Below, in pieces: positions 33,647 to 45,972 of a DNA stretch of 64,000 nucleotides. Position numbers and translations under genes: made by a program. The DNA is from Dysidea avara (lineage: Eukaryota; Porifera; Demospongiae; Dictyoceratida; Dysideidae), in the NCBI RefSeq assembly GCF_963678975.1, contig NC_089274.1, positions 44,732,075-44,796,074 of the forward strand. Reading direction: 5' to 3'. The notes beneath the pieces were generated by a model. It searched no databases and was not told where the DNA came from. It saw nothing but the letters and a program-made list of their open reading frames with translations. Positions within the stretch are counted from its first letter, which is position 1, and each line of letters begins with the position of its first letter.

Positions 33647-34688
33647 GGGACATTGGAAACAGTGGAAATTGAAAACTGAAAACTGAAATGGAAAAACTGA
33701 AACTGAAAAACTAAAATTGGTCAAAACTTCATATTAACAGGTATCTCTTAACAAAGACCACTTCTATAATAAGACCGCCTCTAAAATAAGACCACCTCAT
33801 TATAGTAGTTATGTCAAGTAGGTCCAAAAATATAGCTAAGGTGTACTCATAATGTAATAAAGTATCAATCAATCAGACAGTACTTAAAAGTTGAAATGAC
33901 AACTGCAGGGTTGTACAAAAGGATATATCTTATCATGCCAAGACCTAAAGTCCATGGTCATGCCACAAATGAAAATGGAGCAATTGCATGCATAATTGAA
34001 TTTGATAATGGATTTCTCATGAATATTATTGTGCATGATTTAGGAGTTGCATAGTTACAAAATCAACATTAATGATTCTTGACTTTGTGTCTTAATGTTA
34101 GGCACACGTAATAAGCATCCTCGAAGACTTAAAAACCTGAGGTGACATCAGTAATTACCGAGGCGCAGGTAAATATTGACAGGTTTTTAAATCCTCGAAG
34201 ACACCTATCACGAGTGTCCAACTATTACCAAGACACAAAGTCCAAGATCATTAATTTAACAATGCAACTCTTAAATAATGCACAATTCATGAGAAATCCA
34301 GTATCAGCAGAGTAATTGTGCATGCAATTACCCCATTTTCATTGTGACATGACCATGGACTTTAGGTCTTGGTATGGTAAGATAGTGTATCCTTATGTAC
34401 AATCCTGCAGCTGTAGTTTTAACTTTTAAGTACTGTCTGATTGATTGATACTTTATTACATTATGAGTACACCTAATGGCCTTTTTGTTGGACCTACTTG
34501 ACATGACTACTATAATGAGGTGGTCTTATTAGAGGCGGTCTTATTATACAGGTGGTCTTATTACAGAGGTGGTCTTTGTTAAGAGGTACCTGTTAATATG
34601 AAGTTTTGACCAATTTTAGTTTTTCAGTTTCAGTTTTTCCGTTTCAGTTTCAGTTTTCAGTTTCAATTTCCACTGTTTCCAATGTCCC
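33647..34688. mobile_element. 1042-bp foldback element with about 500-bp arms
   Basis: The ends GGGACATTGGAAACAGTGGA and its complement lie in a 9-bp duplication, AATTCAAAA (33638-33646) versus AATTCGAAA (34689-34697). Pairing runs almost to the centre near 34165. Each arm contains AAACTGAAAACTGAAA words, GTCTTATTA/GAGGTGGTC modules shared with the 28-kb minisatellite, and a long unique stretch. The 9-bp duplication suggests a MULE-like origin. Confidence 0.88.
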
Positions 34689-34697
34689 AATTCGAAA

Positions 34698-35512
34698 GTA
34701 CATATATCCAAATATTACATAATTTGTAGGTGAGAATGTCAACAATAATCTCTCCAAGTTTTAAATGGATAGTGTATATAGGTCATAAAATATGACATTA
34801 CTTGAATCCCATGATTTGTGTGATTACTGAGAAGTGGCAATTACTGTTGCCCCTCTCATTGACAATGTATGGGAAAATTGCAACTTCCAAAATGTCATCT
34901 CTTGACTTATTTATGCTATCCTTTTAAAACTTGGAGAAGTGACTTAAGACATTGACACCTACAAATACTAGTATAGGTAAGACATGCATTGCTAGGAGTC
35001 TTCAGTGGATAAACACCCCTCAGGAATGATGTAATAATCACCTCGGTTCCGCCTCGGTGATTATTACATCATTCTTTAGACAATGGCCTGTGGTGACTGG
35101 AATTTTGTTATGAACCCACAAGGTATGCAATTTGTTTGTTGAAGTTTGTGGCTAGGTGTCTTACTAGGTTCCACTTGTTTACAGGTGTCTTACTAGAATA
35201 AAAACCCTGCATAGTTTGCAAATATCAAAGCATTCTTGACATGCCATTGTCTAATAAATTTTATGAATTTTTCATTATTATGAAATTTGCCTATTGAAGC
35301 AACGATTTTTACTTCTTTTTTAGCCTAGCAAGAACTAATTTCTTAACAATACGTGCAACCTAAAACAGTTGATATAGTGCCAGCAGTCATATGCATTAAA
35401 ATAACTTAGACAAAAACCTAAGAAAGCGAAAAAAAAAAGAGTTTTTTCCCAGCTCAATCAATAAGTTAGGGGGTCCGTACTACTCATATGACCAGTGTGC
35501 TGCAGCTACCAA
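34698..35512. other. No gene seen; one short hairpin
   Basis: 35028-35077 is a hairpin with arms GAATGATGTAATAATCACCTC and complement around a short CGG-type loop. The rest is featureless AT-rich DNA downstream of the partial transporter copy. Confidence 0.55.
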
Positions 35513-36174
35513 CTATATAATATCGTCTCCATGATCTTGTTTGCACTTAAAAAGAGCACTAGCCCATAAATAGAGGAAAATACCAGGAAATGATGCTATA
35601 CAGAACATGACATGCATTATTAAGCCAGACACTCTCTCCACTACCACAAAGCAAGGCACTTGAGAGAAAATAAATAGAAACAGAAATAAAACTGATGAAA
35701 AAGTAATAGATTCCAATCATTGACCCATTTCATGCCTTGAGGTGACTGTAGATACACAAACTTTAACCCTGTAAGAAACATCATTATTGAATGATATTCA
35801 GTTTTCATTCAGCTGAGCCCCTCAACAAAGGCATAGGCAGTAGTTTTCAGGGGTTCCAACTGCAGGACTAAGTTACCAGCAGCGGAGACCTATAGGTAGA
35901 TCTTGAATATTTTAAAGGTCCAAAATCAACAGATTGTTATGAATAAGTACATTAATGTGATAGTGAATGAGCTACCCTGGAAAATAACTAACTAATTGGG
36001 TTGCATGCACATACTGACAAATTTAAAAACAATCAACTTATTATTTTGATTTTTTTCTAACCAATTCACAAGTGTATTGAGGATGTGTCTTGTACACCCA
36101 ATTGCAAGTGCATGATATAAATATAGGAAATCTATCTATTTCCATGACTATAAAAACTGCAAAATAGCAGTATA

Positions 36175-36425
36175 CACAGTAAAATCAAACTAGTGAACGT
36201 CACTACTAAATGTAGTGAACATCACTACTAATGTCTGCTACAATACTCACTATTGTTGTGTAGTGACGTTCACTACTAAGTTTGTAGTGAACATCACTAC
36301 ATTGACCACCAAGTAGTGACGTTCACTGCAAAAAGTAGTGACGTTCGCTACAAAAAGTAGTGAATGTCACTACTAAAAGTAGTGAGTATTGTGGCAGAGC
36401 AATTCATTACTAATTTTTTACAGTG
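36175..36425. mobile_element. MITE made of AGTAGTGACGTTCACTAC palindromes, 251 bp
   Basis: The ends CACAGTAAAA and TTTTACAGTG are flanked by TA on both sides. The interior is a series of short inverted copies of GTAGTGACGTTCACTAC or its variants. It sits in the intron of the transporter pseudogene. Confidence 0.75.
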
Positions 36426-36570
36426 TATGCTCACATGTTATGCACCGCCCAGTGTTACAATGCGTGGTCTACAAATATTCCTTCCTCAATGAAAATCCTG
36501 AACTTCAACGCCCTACATAATTTGCAACAATGACATTCCTTCTCATTATTAATATATAGATATTTACATT

Positions 36571-36606
36571 ATTAGAGTATTTACCTGACTGCTCTATTAG
36601 AGTTAT
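36571..36606 (-). repeat. Dispersed CTCTAATAGA unit
   Basis: ATTAGAGTATTTACCTGACT is followed by GCTCTATTAGAGTTATT, the minus-strand reading of the recurring unit, in the intron of the pseudogene. Confidence 0.7.
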
Positions 36607-37300
36607 TCATTTGCTTTTGAACTAAACTTAGGAATCCAAATTCCAAAGGGGTTTTTCTGAACCCTTAGAAATCCCCCCTTCCTCCCACACATACCTGCTT
36701 GAAAACCAGTAATATTAAAGAGGTGAACGTGTATGTGTTCTCTCCCAATGGTTATGTACTGGAACAAATATGTTTTCATATCAACAACATGTTTGCAATT
36801 TTTGCATGCCTGTATTATAAATGTGTGGCATATTGCAACCCTCTATTGGGCCTCTAAACTCAAACTTATATCATGCATAGCACTTCTTTGATAAAAAGCT
36901 CTGGTAATATGTAACTGTTTTGGACAGCTGACAAGGTATAAACAAAATAATAAGTAACTGACTATATAATATTTTATCTTACTTACCAGCTACTGTCAAA
37001 ACTATATCAGCAAATGGCGAAACAACTGCAGCAATAAAGATTAGTATTAAATGTAATATGAAGTGGATATTGAAGTGATGAAAGATGAGTGTGAGAATTG
37101 CTATCACAACAGCATAAGCACTGATACACAACAATGAGCCAATCCCAAATCTTTGAAACAACTTAGGACTGTATGTCATTAATTTCATTAGCAGTGGATA
37201 CACAAATCGGGAAACTAGTGGTGTCATGAATAACACTGCCACAGTAAAAAAGGAGTCCAATAATTGCTGTGACCTTATCAAATTGAAAATATTTTATGTT

Positions 37301-38334
37301 CATAAATGACATAATTATGTCACTTGTTACCTAGTAAATATATACATGAAATAATTCCATATTCGGTATAATAAACAAAAGTACATACATTGAAAAGAGT
37401 ATACAATTTTATAGCATAAAAGGAAAACATTATGTACTTCAATAGCTTAAATTTGGGTGTTAGCTACTTGGGTGCAATTTAAAATCTATGCTTGGGTGTT
37501 TGATTTACAAGACCTTAGAAACACCAAGATGCAATAATGACATTCAAATATCTATTGAACATACATTTTTCCTTGACCTGTATGTGCCCCCTCCCCATAC
37601 CAGCTCCAGGATCTCAAGATTTGTAGTCAGTTTCAGAAGAGGCCATAAACCTGTTCGTCTGTCAAATTTTTAAGAATGTATGAATTATGCATTGAAGCCA
37701 TATTAAATAATTTTATTATTACAAGTAATGAAGTTACTAATCCACTGAGTAACACTTATAGCCACAACGAAGCAGTAACAGAGCTCACCTCGAACTGATG
37801 AATGAATTTAACCAAATGAGAAGATTATTTACTCTTGATTTAACTGACCAAAAAATACTTCTCTTGAATACTTGGTTTACGCTGATAGTCTGGTGGCATA
37901 TTGGTAGTTTGGTGATGACCACACATCAAACTCTAGCATACAGTAGGGTAACCTATTTGTATTGGAGTGTAAAATGTTCTTATAGTATTTTGACCATTAG
38001 TAGCATTGAATTTTAGGCATTACTATCAGTTAACAGATTATAGAGGATGAGTGACTGTGTTTATGCATGCATGGTGTTGGGGGTAGTTACTAGTTACTAT
38101 TACTTACAACAAAAACTATTTACGTAGTTACAGTTGGGCATGGCCCATGCATGAAAAAACATCACCAAAAACCAGCCTCATTTTTCCCTGACGACGATTA
38201 AGCAGTATTGGTTAGGTAAAACTAAGCCCAAACAAGCCTTCAGATCGACCCAAAATGCTTTCAACAAGTTGCTAAGAATTTTTTTTTAAATTATTTAATG
38301 GAATTTTCTAGTGACTGACCGACTGATGCTATTG
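37301..38334. other. No gene seen; GTAAC-type MITE debris
   Basis: 37705-37790 (ACAAGTAATGAAGTTACTAA, CACTGAGTAA, CCACAACGAAG) matches internal parts of the 13.0-kb hAT MITE. 38075-38140 contains GTTGGGGGTAGTTACTAG and TTACAGTTGGGC. These are decayed relatives. Confidence 0.6.
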
Positions 38335-38880
38335 GTCATCCTCGATTCCTGTTACTTTGGTAGTCCCGCAATGGACTGTTTTGGGGCTTCTACTTTTCCT
38401 TGTTTACATAAATGACTTGCCAGGTTACATAAGTAACAGCAGTAAAATACTATTTGCAGATCTATACAAACAAATATTAACCACAAAATTAATGATGCTG
38501 ACTTATTACAACAAGATATCAACTCAATTGCTGAATGGGCTTCGCTTTGGCAGAACATAACAAAGTGCTGCTGCATACATTTATACCCCTCCCAAACACA
38601 ATATCTTCCCAATAATACTCACTTTATGTTACCCTATTGCCATGTACAGACTACTGCCATATCTTGGGGTCACATTTAAGTCAAATCTTTAATGGGACAG
38701 ACACGTTCATGAGAAAATAGCATGCTTGACCTACGACGATGGACCATCAAAGTTTCATCAGCTTAATTATACAAAAGAACTGGAATACAAGCATGCACAA
38801 AACTTGAGTATGCCTGCATACATTATTAAGAACTACTAGCTGGAGTCTATTCAGCAGGAATCCACTTATCCATTGGTGTA
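38335..38880 (+). pseudogene. Decayed LINE palm/thumb fragment
   Basis: Plus-strand VVPQWTVLGLLLFLVYINDL and ILFAD at 38357-38465 are palm blocks, with G to W in the VPQG motif. Later pieces (INSIAEWASLWQN) drift across frames. It runs tail-to-tail with the minus-strand LINE that starts at about 38890. Confidence 0.7.
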
Positions 38881-38889
38881 CTCTTCCTT

Positions 38890-40480
38890 GTATACTACTG
38901 TACCATTGCAGCTTATATATACAACAGTCTTTGATGAGGAACAGTATTGAAGGCCTTGGCGAAGTCTAGTGATATTAGGTTGCAATCATTTTGGATGTCA
39001 TTGTCATGATTCAGAGATAAGTCATGAATAGGGAAATAAGTTGTGCTTCACATGAGCAATTGCATCTAAATCCATGTTGTTGTTCATTAAGTATGTTGTT
39101 GTTTTCTAGGTATTTTGTGATATGAGAAGACAGTATATGTTCAAATATCTTTGATACAATGTGGGCCAATAGTTACTGGGTTGAGTGCGATCCGCACCTT
39201 TCTTATATATAGGAGTTATATATTACATTTTTCCAGTCATCTGAAACAGTACCAGCTATATGCAGTGTCCATAGGGTAAGTAAAAACTGTTCTTAGGATA
39301 GGAGTGGTAGACTCAGCAGTTTCCTTAAAACTCTTGAGTTTATTTGGTCAGGGCTGCTGGATGTTGAGATTTTGTAAGTTTTAGGATTCCTGTAGTAGTA
39401 ATGTCGATATCTGGCATTGTGGGGTGTGGGGATGGGCCTTTGGGTCCATTGTGTTCCTTAATAAAGACTGATTGGAATTGTGCATTAAAGGCCTTTTTGA
39501 TGATTGCCAGTTATTAAATGTATTCCTAAAACTAGTGGTGGAATATCAGTTTGATCCTTCCTGAGTGAGCTAATATAATATAGGGAGACCAAAACCTTTT
39601 CTGTTTGCAATGTCCATCATGATCGGGAGGTGAAAAAAATTTCGTTGATGGGATGCTCTAAAGGCACTTTGGATAACGATAAGACCAAGGAACTTGTTGA
39701 ACAATTCTGGGGAATTTAATCTCTTTGCTTGTCTATACAATTTGTTCCTCTTTTGATTTGCCTTCTAAGATGTGCTGATATTCATGGGAGACTACAGCGT
39801 TTTCTTGTGGTTTTGTGTGGGATGTGTTTGAGAATAGAACTTTGTATAAAATTGCAAAACTTTCCAAAATTTGGTCACTTATATTGATGTTAGGTATTTG
39901 CATTAAATTAGAGATATGGTGCTCAAGGTGTACTTCTACTTTGGTTGCCTGCCAGTTAGCTCTGTTATACATGGGTACTTTCCTACTTGCTTGTTTGTAA
40001 ACAAGTGGCTTGGTTTTAGATCTAATCATGACAGCATCGTGTTCACTAAGACCTGGAATTTTATTGTGACATCCTTTATTCATGTTGGAAGGTTGGTTAA
40101 GAATAAATCTAGTACATTTTGCAAGCGTGTAACTACTTGTGTAAGGCCATGGACTTGTGCTACGTCTACCAGTAACTACTGAGTGCTGGAATTGGGAGAT
40201 CTAGTGTTTCTAGAGGGATTGACCAATCTACATGAGGTGCATTGAAATTACCAGATAACCGTATTTGGGTAGAATTCCAAAGTTTTTCAAGTGACATATT
40301 TAGCTGGTCAGTAGATGATACATCTGGTCTGTAAAAGGCTGCAGCATATATATCTTTGCTAGTGTTATTACAGTTTGACCCGTAAGATTTCACATGAAGC
40401 ATCAAGATTTGGTATATAAGTGCATTGACTTGGACACAGCGATCATGACTCCTCCATGCCCATCCTCTTTATCTCTATGG
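38890..40480 (-). pseudogene. Decayed LINE 5' half: endonuclease and first RT blocks
   Basis: On the minus strand, 40480-40160 encodes apurinic-endonuclease-like pieces: HRDKEDGHGGVMIAV, then AAFYRPDVSS and SGNFNAPHVDWS (the family's GDFN-H-DW block with D changed to N). After a break, 40083-39733 is an open linker (LSEHDAVMI). Further broken frames give KRFWSPYI and, near 38950, LDFAKAFNTVPHQRLL of the palm. It is the only LINE here that keeps the endonuclease. Many stops make it inactive. Confidence 0.8.
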
Positions 40481-40487
40481 TAAGTAT

Positions 40488-40818
40488 AATCTAATCCAAA
40501 ACAGCCAAGCTGTAAAAAAGTGTGCGGCCCTCAAAAAGGCTATGGTGAAAAAAGATGTGAAATCCAAGGTGGCGGCCAAGAAATGGCTGTGATGGTAGGT
40601 TAATGGTAAAAATTTTAATAACGACAATTCAGGTGAATTTTGTGCCAATTGACCAAGCGGCACCAAAATTCACCTGAATTGTCGTTATTAAAATTTTTAC
40701 CATTAACCTACCATCACAGCCATTTCTTGGCCGCCACCTTGGATTTCACATCTTTTTTCACCATAGCCTTTTTGAGGGCCGCACACTTTTTTACAGCTTG
40801 GCTGTTTTGGATTAGATT
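40488..40818. mobile_element. 331-bp near-perfect palindrome (foldback MITE)
   Basis: Arms of about 160 bp begin AATCTAATCCAAAACAGCC and meet at a 12-base loop AATTGACCAAGC near 40653. The arms are so alike that opposite strands encode the same peptide. A partial single arm of the same family is at 47165-47236. Confidence 0.88.
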
Positions 40819-41009
40819 TCACTTCTTTTTGTATTTGTATACCCCAAAGCCGGCCTATGGCCTGCTTTGGGACTTTTTTAACCTATCTTTTTTTCTTTAC
40901 CACAGGAAGAAGAAAAGATGAAGCAGATGTACCTTAAATATTTCTGATTTTATCAGTAAATGTACAAATTATATATATAATACATATTTATTACAGAGCT
41001 GTCCATGGT

Positions 41010-43962
41010 GGTTTCATTGTAACTGAACACTCTTCAAGGTAACTTCTTCTAACTGATCTCTCTACAGGGTGATTTGTTTGTAGCTGAACTATCAACAAGG
41101 TAACTTCTTCTAGCTGTTCTCTCTACAGGGTGATTTATTTGTAGCTGAATTCTGTACAGGTGATTTTTTTGCTGCTGAGCTCTTTACAGAATGGTTTCTT
41201 TGTAGCTGAACTCTCTACAAGGTAACTTCTTCTAACTGATCTCTCTACAGGAAGATTTGTTTGTAGCTGAACTCTCTACAGGTGATTTGTTTGTAGCTGA
41301 ACTATCTAGATGATGGTTTCTTTGTAGCTGAACTCTCTACAAGGTAATTTCTTCTAGCTGAACTCTCTACATGGTGGTTTCTTTGTAGCTGAACTCTCTA
41401 CAAGATAACTTCTTCTAACTGATCTTTCTACAGGGCAATTTGTTTGTGGCAGAATTTTCTACAGGGTGATTTCTTTGCAGCTGAACTCTCTACATGGCGA
41501 TTTCTTTGTACTGTAGCTGAACTCTCTACAAGGTAATTTCTTCTAGCTGATCTCTCTACAGGGTGATTTGTTTGTAGCTGAATTCTATACAGGTGATTTG
41601 TTTGCAGCTGAGCTCTTTACAGAATGGTTTCTTTGTAGCTGAACTTTCTACAAGGTAACTTCTTCTAACTGAACTCTCTACAGGGAGATTTGTTTGCAGT
41701 TGAACTCTCTTCATGATGGTTTCTTTGTAGCTGAACTCTCTACAAGGTAACTCCTTCTAGCTGAACTTCCTACATGGTGGTTTCTTTGTAGCTGAACTCT
41801 CTACAAGGTGACTTCTTCTAGCTGATCTTTCTACAGGGTGATTTGTTTGTAGCTGATTTTTTACAGGGTGATTTGTTTGCAGCTGAACTCTCTATATGGT
41901 GGTTTCTTTGTAGCTGAACTATCTACAAGATGACTTCTTCTAGCTGATCTCTCTACAGGGTGATTTGTTTGTAGCTGAACTCTCTTCATGATGGTTTCTT
42001 TGTAGCTGAACTCTCTACAAGGTAACTTCTTCTAGCTGAACTCCCTACATGGTGGTTTCTTTGTACTCTCTACAGGTGTTTTGTTTGTAGCTGAACTCTC
42101 TACAAGGTAACTTCTTCTAGCTGATCTCTCTACAGGGTCATTTGTTTGTAGCTGAACTATCTACAAGATAACTTCTTCTAACTGATCTCTCTACAGGGTG
42201 ATTTGTTTGTAGCTGAATTCTGTACAGGTGATTTGTTTGCAGCTGAGCTCTTTACAGAATGGTTTCTTTGTAGCTGAACTCTCTACAAGGTAACTTCTTC
42301 TAACTGAACTCTCTACAGGGCAATTTGTTTGCAGCTGAACTCTCTTCATGATGGTTTCTTTGTAGCTGAACTCTCTACAAGGTAATTTCTTCTAGCTGAA
42401 CTCCCTACATGGTGGTTTCTTTGTATCTGAACTCTCTACAAGGTGACTTCTTCTAGCTGATCTTTCTACAGGGTGATTTGTTTGTAGCTGAATTCTGTAC
42501 AGGTGATTTGTTTGCAGCTGAGCTCTTTACAGAATGGTTTCTTTGTAGCTGAACTCTCTACAAGGTGACTTCTTCTTGCTGATATCTCTACAGGGTGATT
42601 TGTTTGTAGCTGAACTCTCTTCATGATGGTTTCTTTGTAGCTGAACTCTCTACAAGGTAACTTCTTCTAGCTGAACTCCCTACATGGTGGTTTCTTTGTA
42701 CTCTCTACAGGTGATTTGTTTGTAGCTGAACTCTCTACAAGGTAACTTCTTCTAGCTGATCTCTCTACAGGGTCATTTGTTTGTAGCTGAACTATCTACA
42801 AGATAACTTCTTCTAGCTGATCTCTCTACAGGGTGATTTGTTTGTAGCTGAATTCTGTACAGGTGATTTGTTTGCAGCTGAGCTCTTTACAGAATGGTTT
42901 CTTTGTAGCTGAACTCTCTACAAGGTAACTTCTTCTAACTGAACTCTCTACAGGGAGATTTGTTTGCAGCTGAACTCTGGTTTCTTTGTAGCTGAACTCT
43001 CTACAAGGTAACTTCTTCTGGCTGAACTCCCTACATGGTGGTTTCTTTGTAGCTGAACTCTCTACAAGGTGACTTCTTCTAGCTGATCTTTCTACAGGGT
43101 GATTTGTTTGTAGCTGATTTTTTTACTAGGTGATTTGTTTGCAGCTGAACTCTCCACATAATGGTTTCTTTGTAGCTGAACTCTCTACAAGGTAACTTCT
43201 TCTAGCTGATCTCTCTACAGGGTGATTTGTTTGTAGCTGAATTCTGTACAGGTGATTTGTTTGCAGCTGAGCTCTTTACAGAATGGTTTCTATGTAGCTG
43301 AACTCTTTACAAGGTGACTTCTTCTAGCTGATGTCTCTACAGGGTCACTAGTTTGTAAATGAATTCTCTACATGGTGGTTTCTTTGTAACTGAACTCTCT
43401 ACAAGGTAACTTCTTCTAGCTGATCTTTCTACAGGGTGATTTGTTTGTAGTGGAATTCTGTACAGGTGATTATTTTTGCAGCTGAGCTCTTTACAGAATG
43501 GTTTCTTTGTAGCTGAACTCTTTACAAGGTAACTTCTTCTAGCTGATGTCTCCATAGGGTCACTAGTTTGTAAACGAATTCTCTACATGGTGGTTTCTTT
43601 GTAACTGAACTCTCTACAAGGAAACTTCTCCTAGCTGATCTCTCTATAGGGAGATTTCTTTGTAGCTGAACTCTCTACAAGGTAACTTCTTCTAGCTGAT
43701 CTCTCTACAGGGCGATTTGTTTGTAGCTGAACTCTCTACATTGTGGTTTCTTTGTAGCTGAACTCTACAAGGTGATTTCTTCTAGCTGAATTATCTCTTT
43801 CTATAGTTGCATGAATTCCCTACAAGGTAACTTCTTCTAGCTGATCTCTCTACAGGGTGAATTGTTTGTGGCTGATCTCTCTACAGGGTGACTTCTTTGT
43901 AGCTGATCTCTATACAGGTTACTTGTTTCTAGCTGATCTCTTGAATTCTCTTCAGGGTGACT
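41010..43962. repeat. 3-kb satellite of about 30-bp TAGCTGAACTCTCTACA monomers
   Basis: Roughly 95 monomers of 30-31 bp, alternating between the types TAGCTGAACTCTCTACAAGG/TAACTTCTTC and TAGCTGATCTCTCTACAGGG/TGATTTGTTTG. Higher-order structure is visible: the stretch starting GTAGCTGAACTCTCTTCATG at 41971 recurs at 42605, a period of 634 bp, with the same shortened monomer (TTTGTACTCTCTACAGG) in both. Open frames inside are by-products of a monomer near a multiple of three. Confidence 0.93.
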
Positions 43963-44012
43963 GCTCTATTAGGATGACTGCTCTATTAGGATGACTGCTC
44001 TATTAGAGTATC
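43963..44012 (-). repeat. Three copies of the dispersed CTCTAATAGA unit at the satellite edge
   Basis: TGACTGCTCTATTAGGA occurs twice and is followed by TGACTGCTCTATTAGAGTAT and CTCGATC. The satellite ends exactly where these begin. Confidence 0.85.
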
Positions 44013-45902
44013 TCGATCTCGCACTTGCTACTGTAACACCAAGTTGGATTTCGTGTTATAACTCCGTGGCTTTAAGTCTGATTCTTCTACACCATTGAAG
44101 AGCCTTTCTAAGATGATAACTCCATCTGTACAGCGATTTTCAAAGCATTACCCCAAGCAGTTTATCTGGTAGGCGTGGCAAGCAGTCGTTTTTTATTAGC
44201 TAATCTCGATTGCATAATTGTTACACACTGTTGGTTTTTTCGTTGTATCTTCCTGGTTTTTAGCTCGATTTCTTTCAAACCACAAAAGGTTTGAGGTTCA
44301 ATAGTTAACCTATTCACTCACCGATTTTCAGCTTCTTCCCATACGCGGTTTACCCTGTAGGCGTGACAACATATTGGTGTTATTTTTCGTGAATAATCGC
44401 TCATAACTCTTTGCCTGTTTATCGTATTCCAGCCAAAATTGGTACAGAGATGCGCCGTTATACCCCCCTTCTGTGTGCCAAATTTCTAGGCGATCGGATA
44501 TGGCGTTCGCGTTTTATAGCAGTTTTTGTAAGTGTGCGAAAAGAGGAAGAAAAATAAGAAGAAAGAAAAAACGAAGAAACTAAGCCAATTTTTGAAGTCG
44601 CATATCTCGGGAACGCGAGAAGCGATTTCGCTCTAGTTTGGAATGTGGAGTGCTGAAGGTGGAGGGAGTGTCCACAGCAAAAATCGTATTGTTTCATCAA
44701 GGCAGCACAGAGCTACGGAGGTGCGAAAATTGCGTTTTCTTTCTTCCTGTCAATATACTACGGGTGTTGCGCGCCGGCTTCTTGGGCCGCACGACACACT
44801 ACCGTGTGTCTTGATAGGGATTGTTTCATGACATGGATAGCCATGTTTCAGTACCAAAGATATTGTGGGGTTTCTTGGAATTCTAGGAGCTCAGCTCGTT
44901 CATTCATGACAGATTGAAAATTAATATTAATTATGCAGAGGTCATTAGGGTAACTGTTTGTAGAAGGTGGAGTTACGGTGTCTAGTCAAGCATTATTTTG
45001 AGGATTCCATTTGATCATCTGGGGGTATAGCTAGGGAAAAAAACATTAAAACTTTTTACTTTCATCATTTAGTTGGTTACAAAAATCCATTTTTATTACT
45101 TTGAGATCTTTTTTCTTAATTAAAGCTCTCTTTCTTTAAGGAGAATTGATTCAATTTTCCACTCTTCTGGGGTAGTGGCAGAGGAAGTAGTTGATGTGAG
45201 GGGGGGGTGACCAGAGTATAGAATGTCTGGCAGCAGGAGGTTTGGCTTTCACAATAATCTCAAAGTTAACCAAAATTAATTTTATAATTTGAAACATTTT
45301 ATAACCAAAACACCAACTTTTAGTCAAAAGTATTTTTTTAGTCAATAATATTTAAAACAGGCTATTTGCAGTTACTCTTTTTGCAAAGCTTTTAGCTGTT
45401 GATTACAGGGTTGCAGTACAAAACAGCCTTTAGTCACATGGAAACATTTTGTACAGTGGTAAGACACCAAATCTTAAAGTAAAAGCTAAGTAGTTATAAG
45501 CTGGTTTGATTTCTGCTGTAGGCAATTTTTCGGGGGGTTATTCTTTTTTAGGAACACATTTTATGAAGTCTTTGACTGCTCTATTAGGGTATTTGAGCGT
45601 TCTGTTAGAGTATATCATGGTATTCATCCCCACTCCAAGAAGCATAATTTTGCCGAGATATCATTCTGAGGGGACTAAGTCCCCCTCTTCTGCTGCCCAT
45701 GTTGAGTTTAATTTGTATACCACTAGAAAGGGAACCTGTTTTGGACAGTAGAAGGGACACATCATGGATGGCTCTGTTAAACTTAGGGTAGGTCAAGGAT
45801 GTCTGGATGGAATAAAGCAAGTGTTCCTCAAAACTCTCAACATAATCGTAAATTTAATATGGTCATCTACGGAATCGATGAATGCAACGAGGGTACCCCC
45901 AA
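44013..45902. other. No gene recognised
   Basis: 44020-44830 has the texture of an old repeat (ATAACTC, TTTTCAAAGC, GGTAGGCGTGGCAA and GTAGGCGTGACAA motifs at intervals), but no ends or protein were found. 45570-45615 carries two more CTATTAGAG units. Open frames are short and featureless. Confidence 0.45.
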
Positions 45903-45972
45903 CAGGGGCGTAGGGGGAGGGGGGGGGGGGTTCAGGAGACCCCCCCTGTAAAATTTAGACTTCTGCAAGAAC

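Larger units (their letters stand above)
35513..37300 (-). pseudogene. C-terminal half of an SLC15/POT paralogue, frameshifted
   Basis: The minus strand holds a copy of exon 3 (from about 37300 to 36987, donor GTAAGT) encoding FVYPLLMKLM and LFQRFGIGSLLCISAYAVV, then a 1218-bp intron, then exon 4 from 35768 beginning GLKFVYLQSPQGMK. After ATGAAA one extra base moves the frame; GSMIGIYYFFISF continues in the second frame and FPGIFLYLWASALFK in the third, so two frameshifts disable it. No exon 1 or exon 2 counterpart was found upstream. It is closer to the 47.5-kb copy than to the intact gene. Confidence 0.8.

Noticed and set aside
40475..40921. Two open frames on opposite strands with the same hydrophobic peptide
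   Set aside because: They are the two arms of a palindrome, not two genes.
43337..43555. Minus-strand frame across the satellite with repeated SARRSYLV
   Set aside because: The peptide simply mirrors the monomer repeat; neighbouring monomers break the frame and there is no start context.
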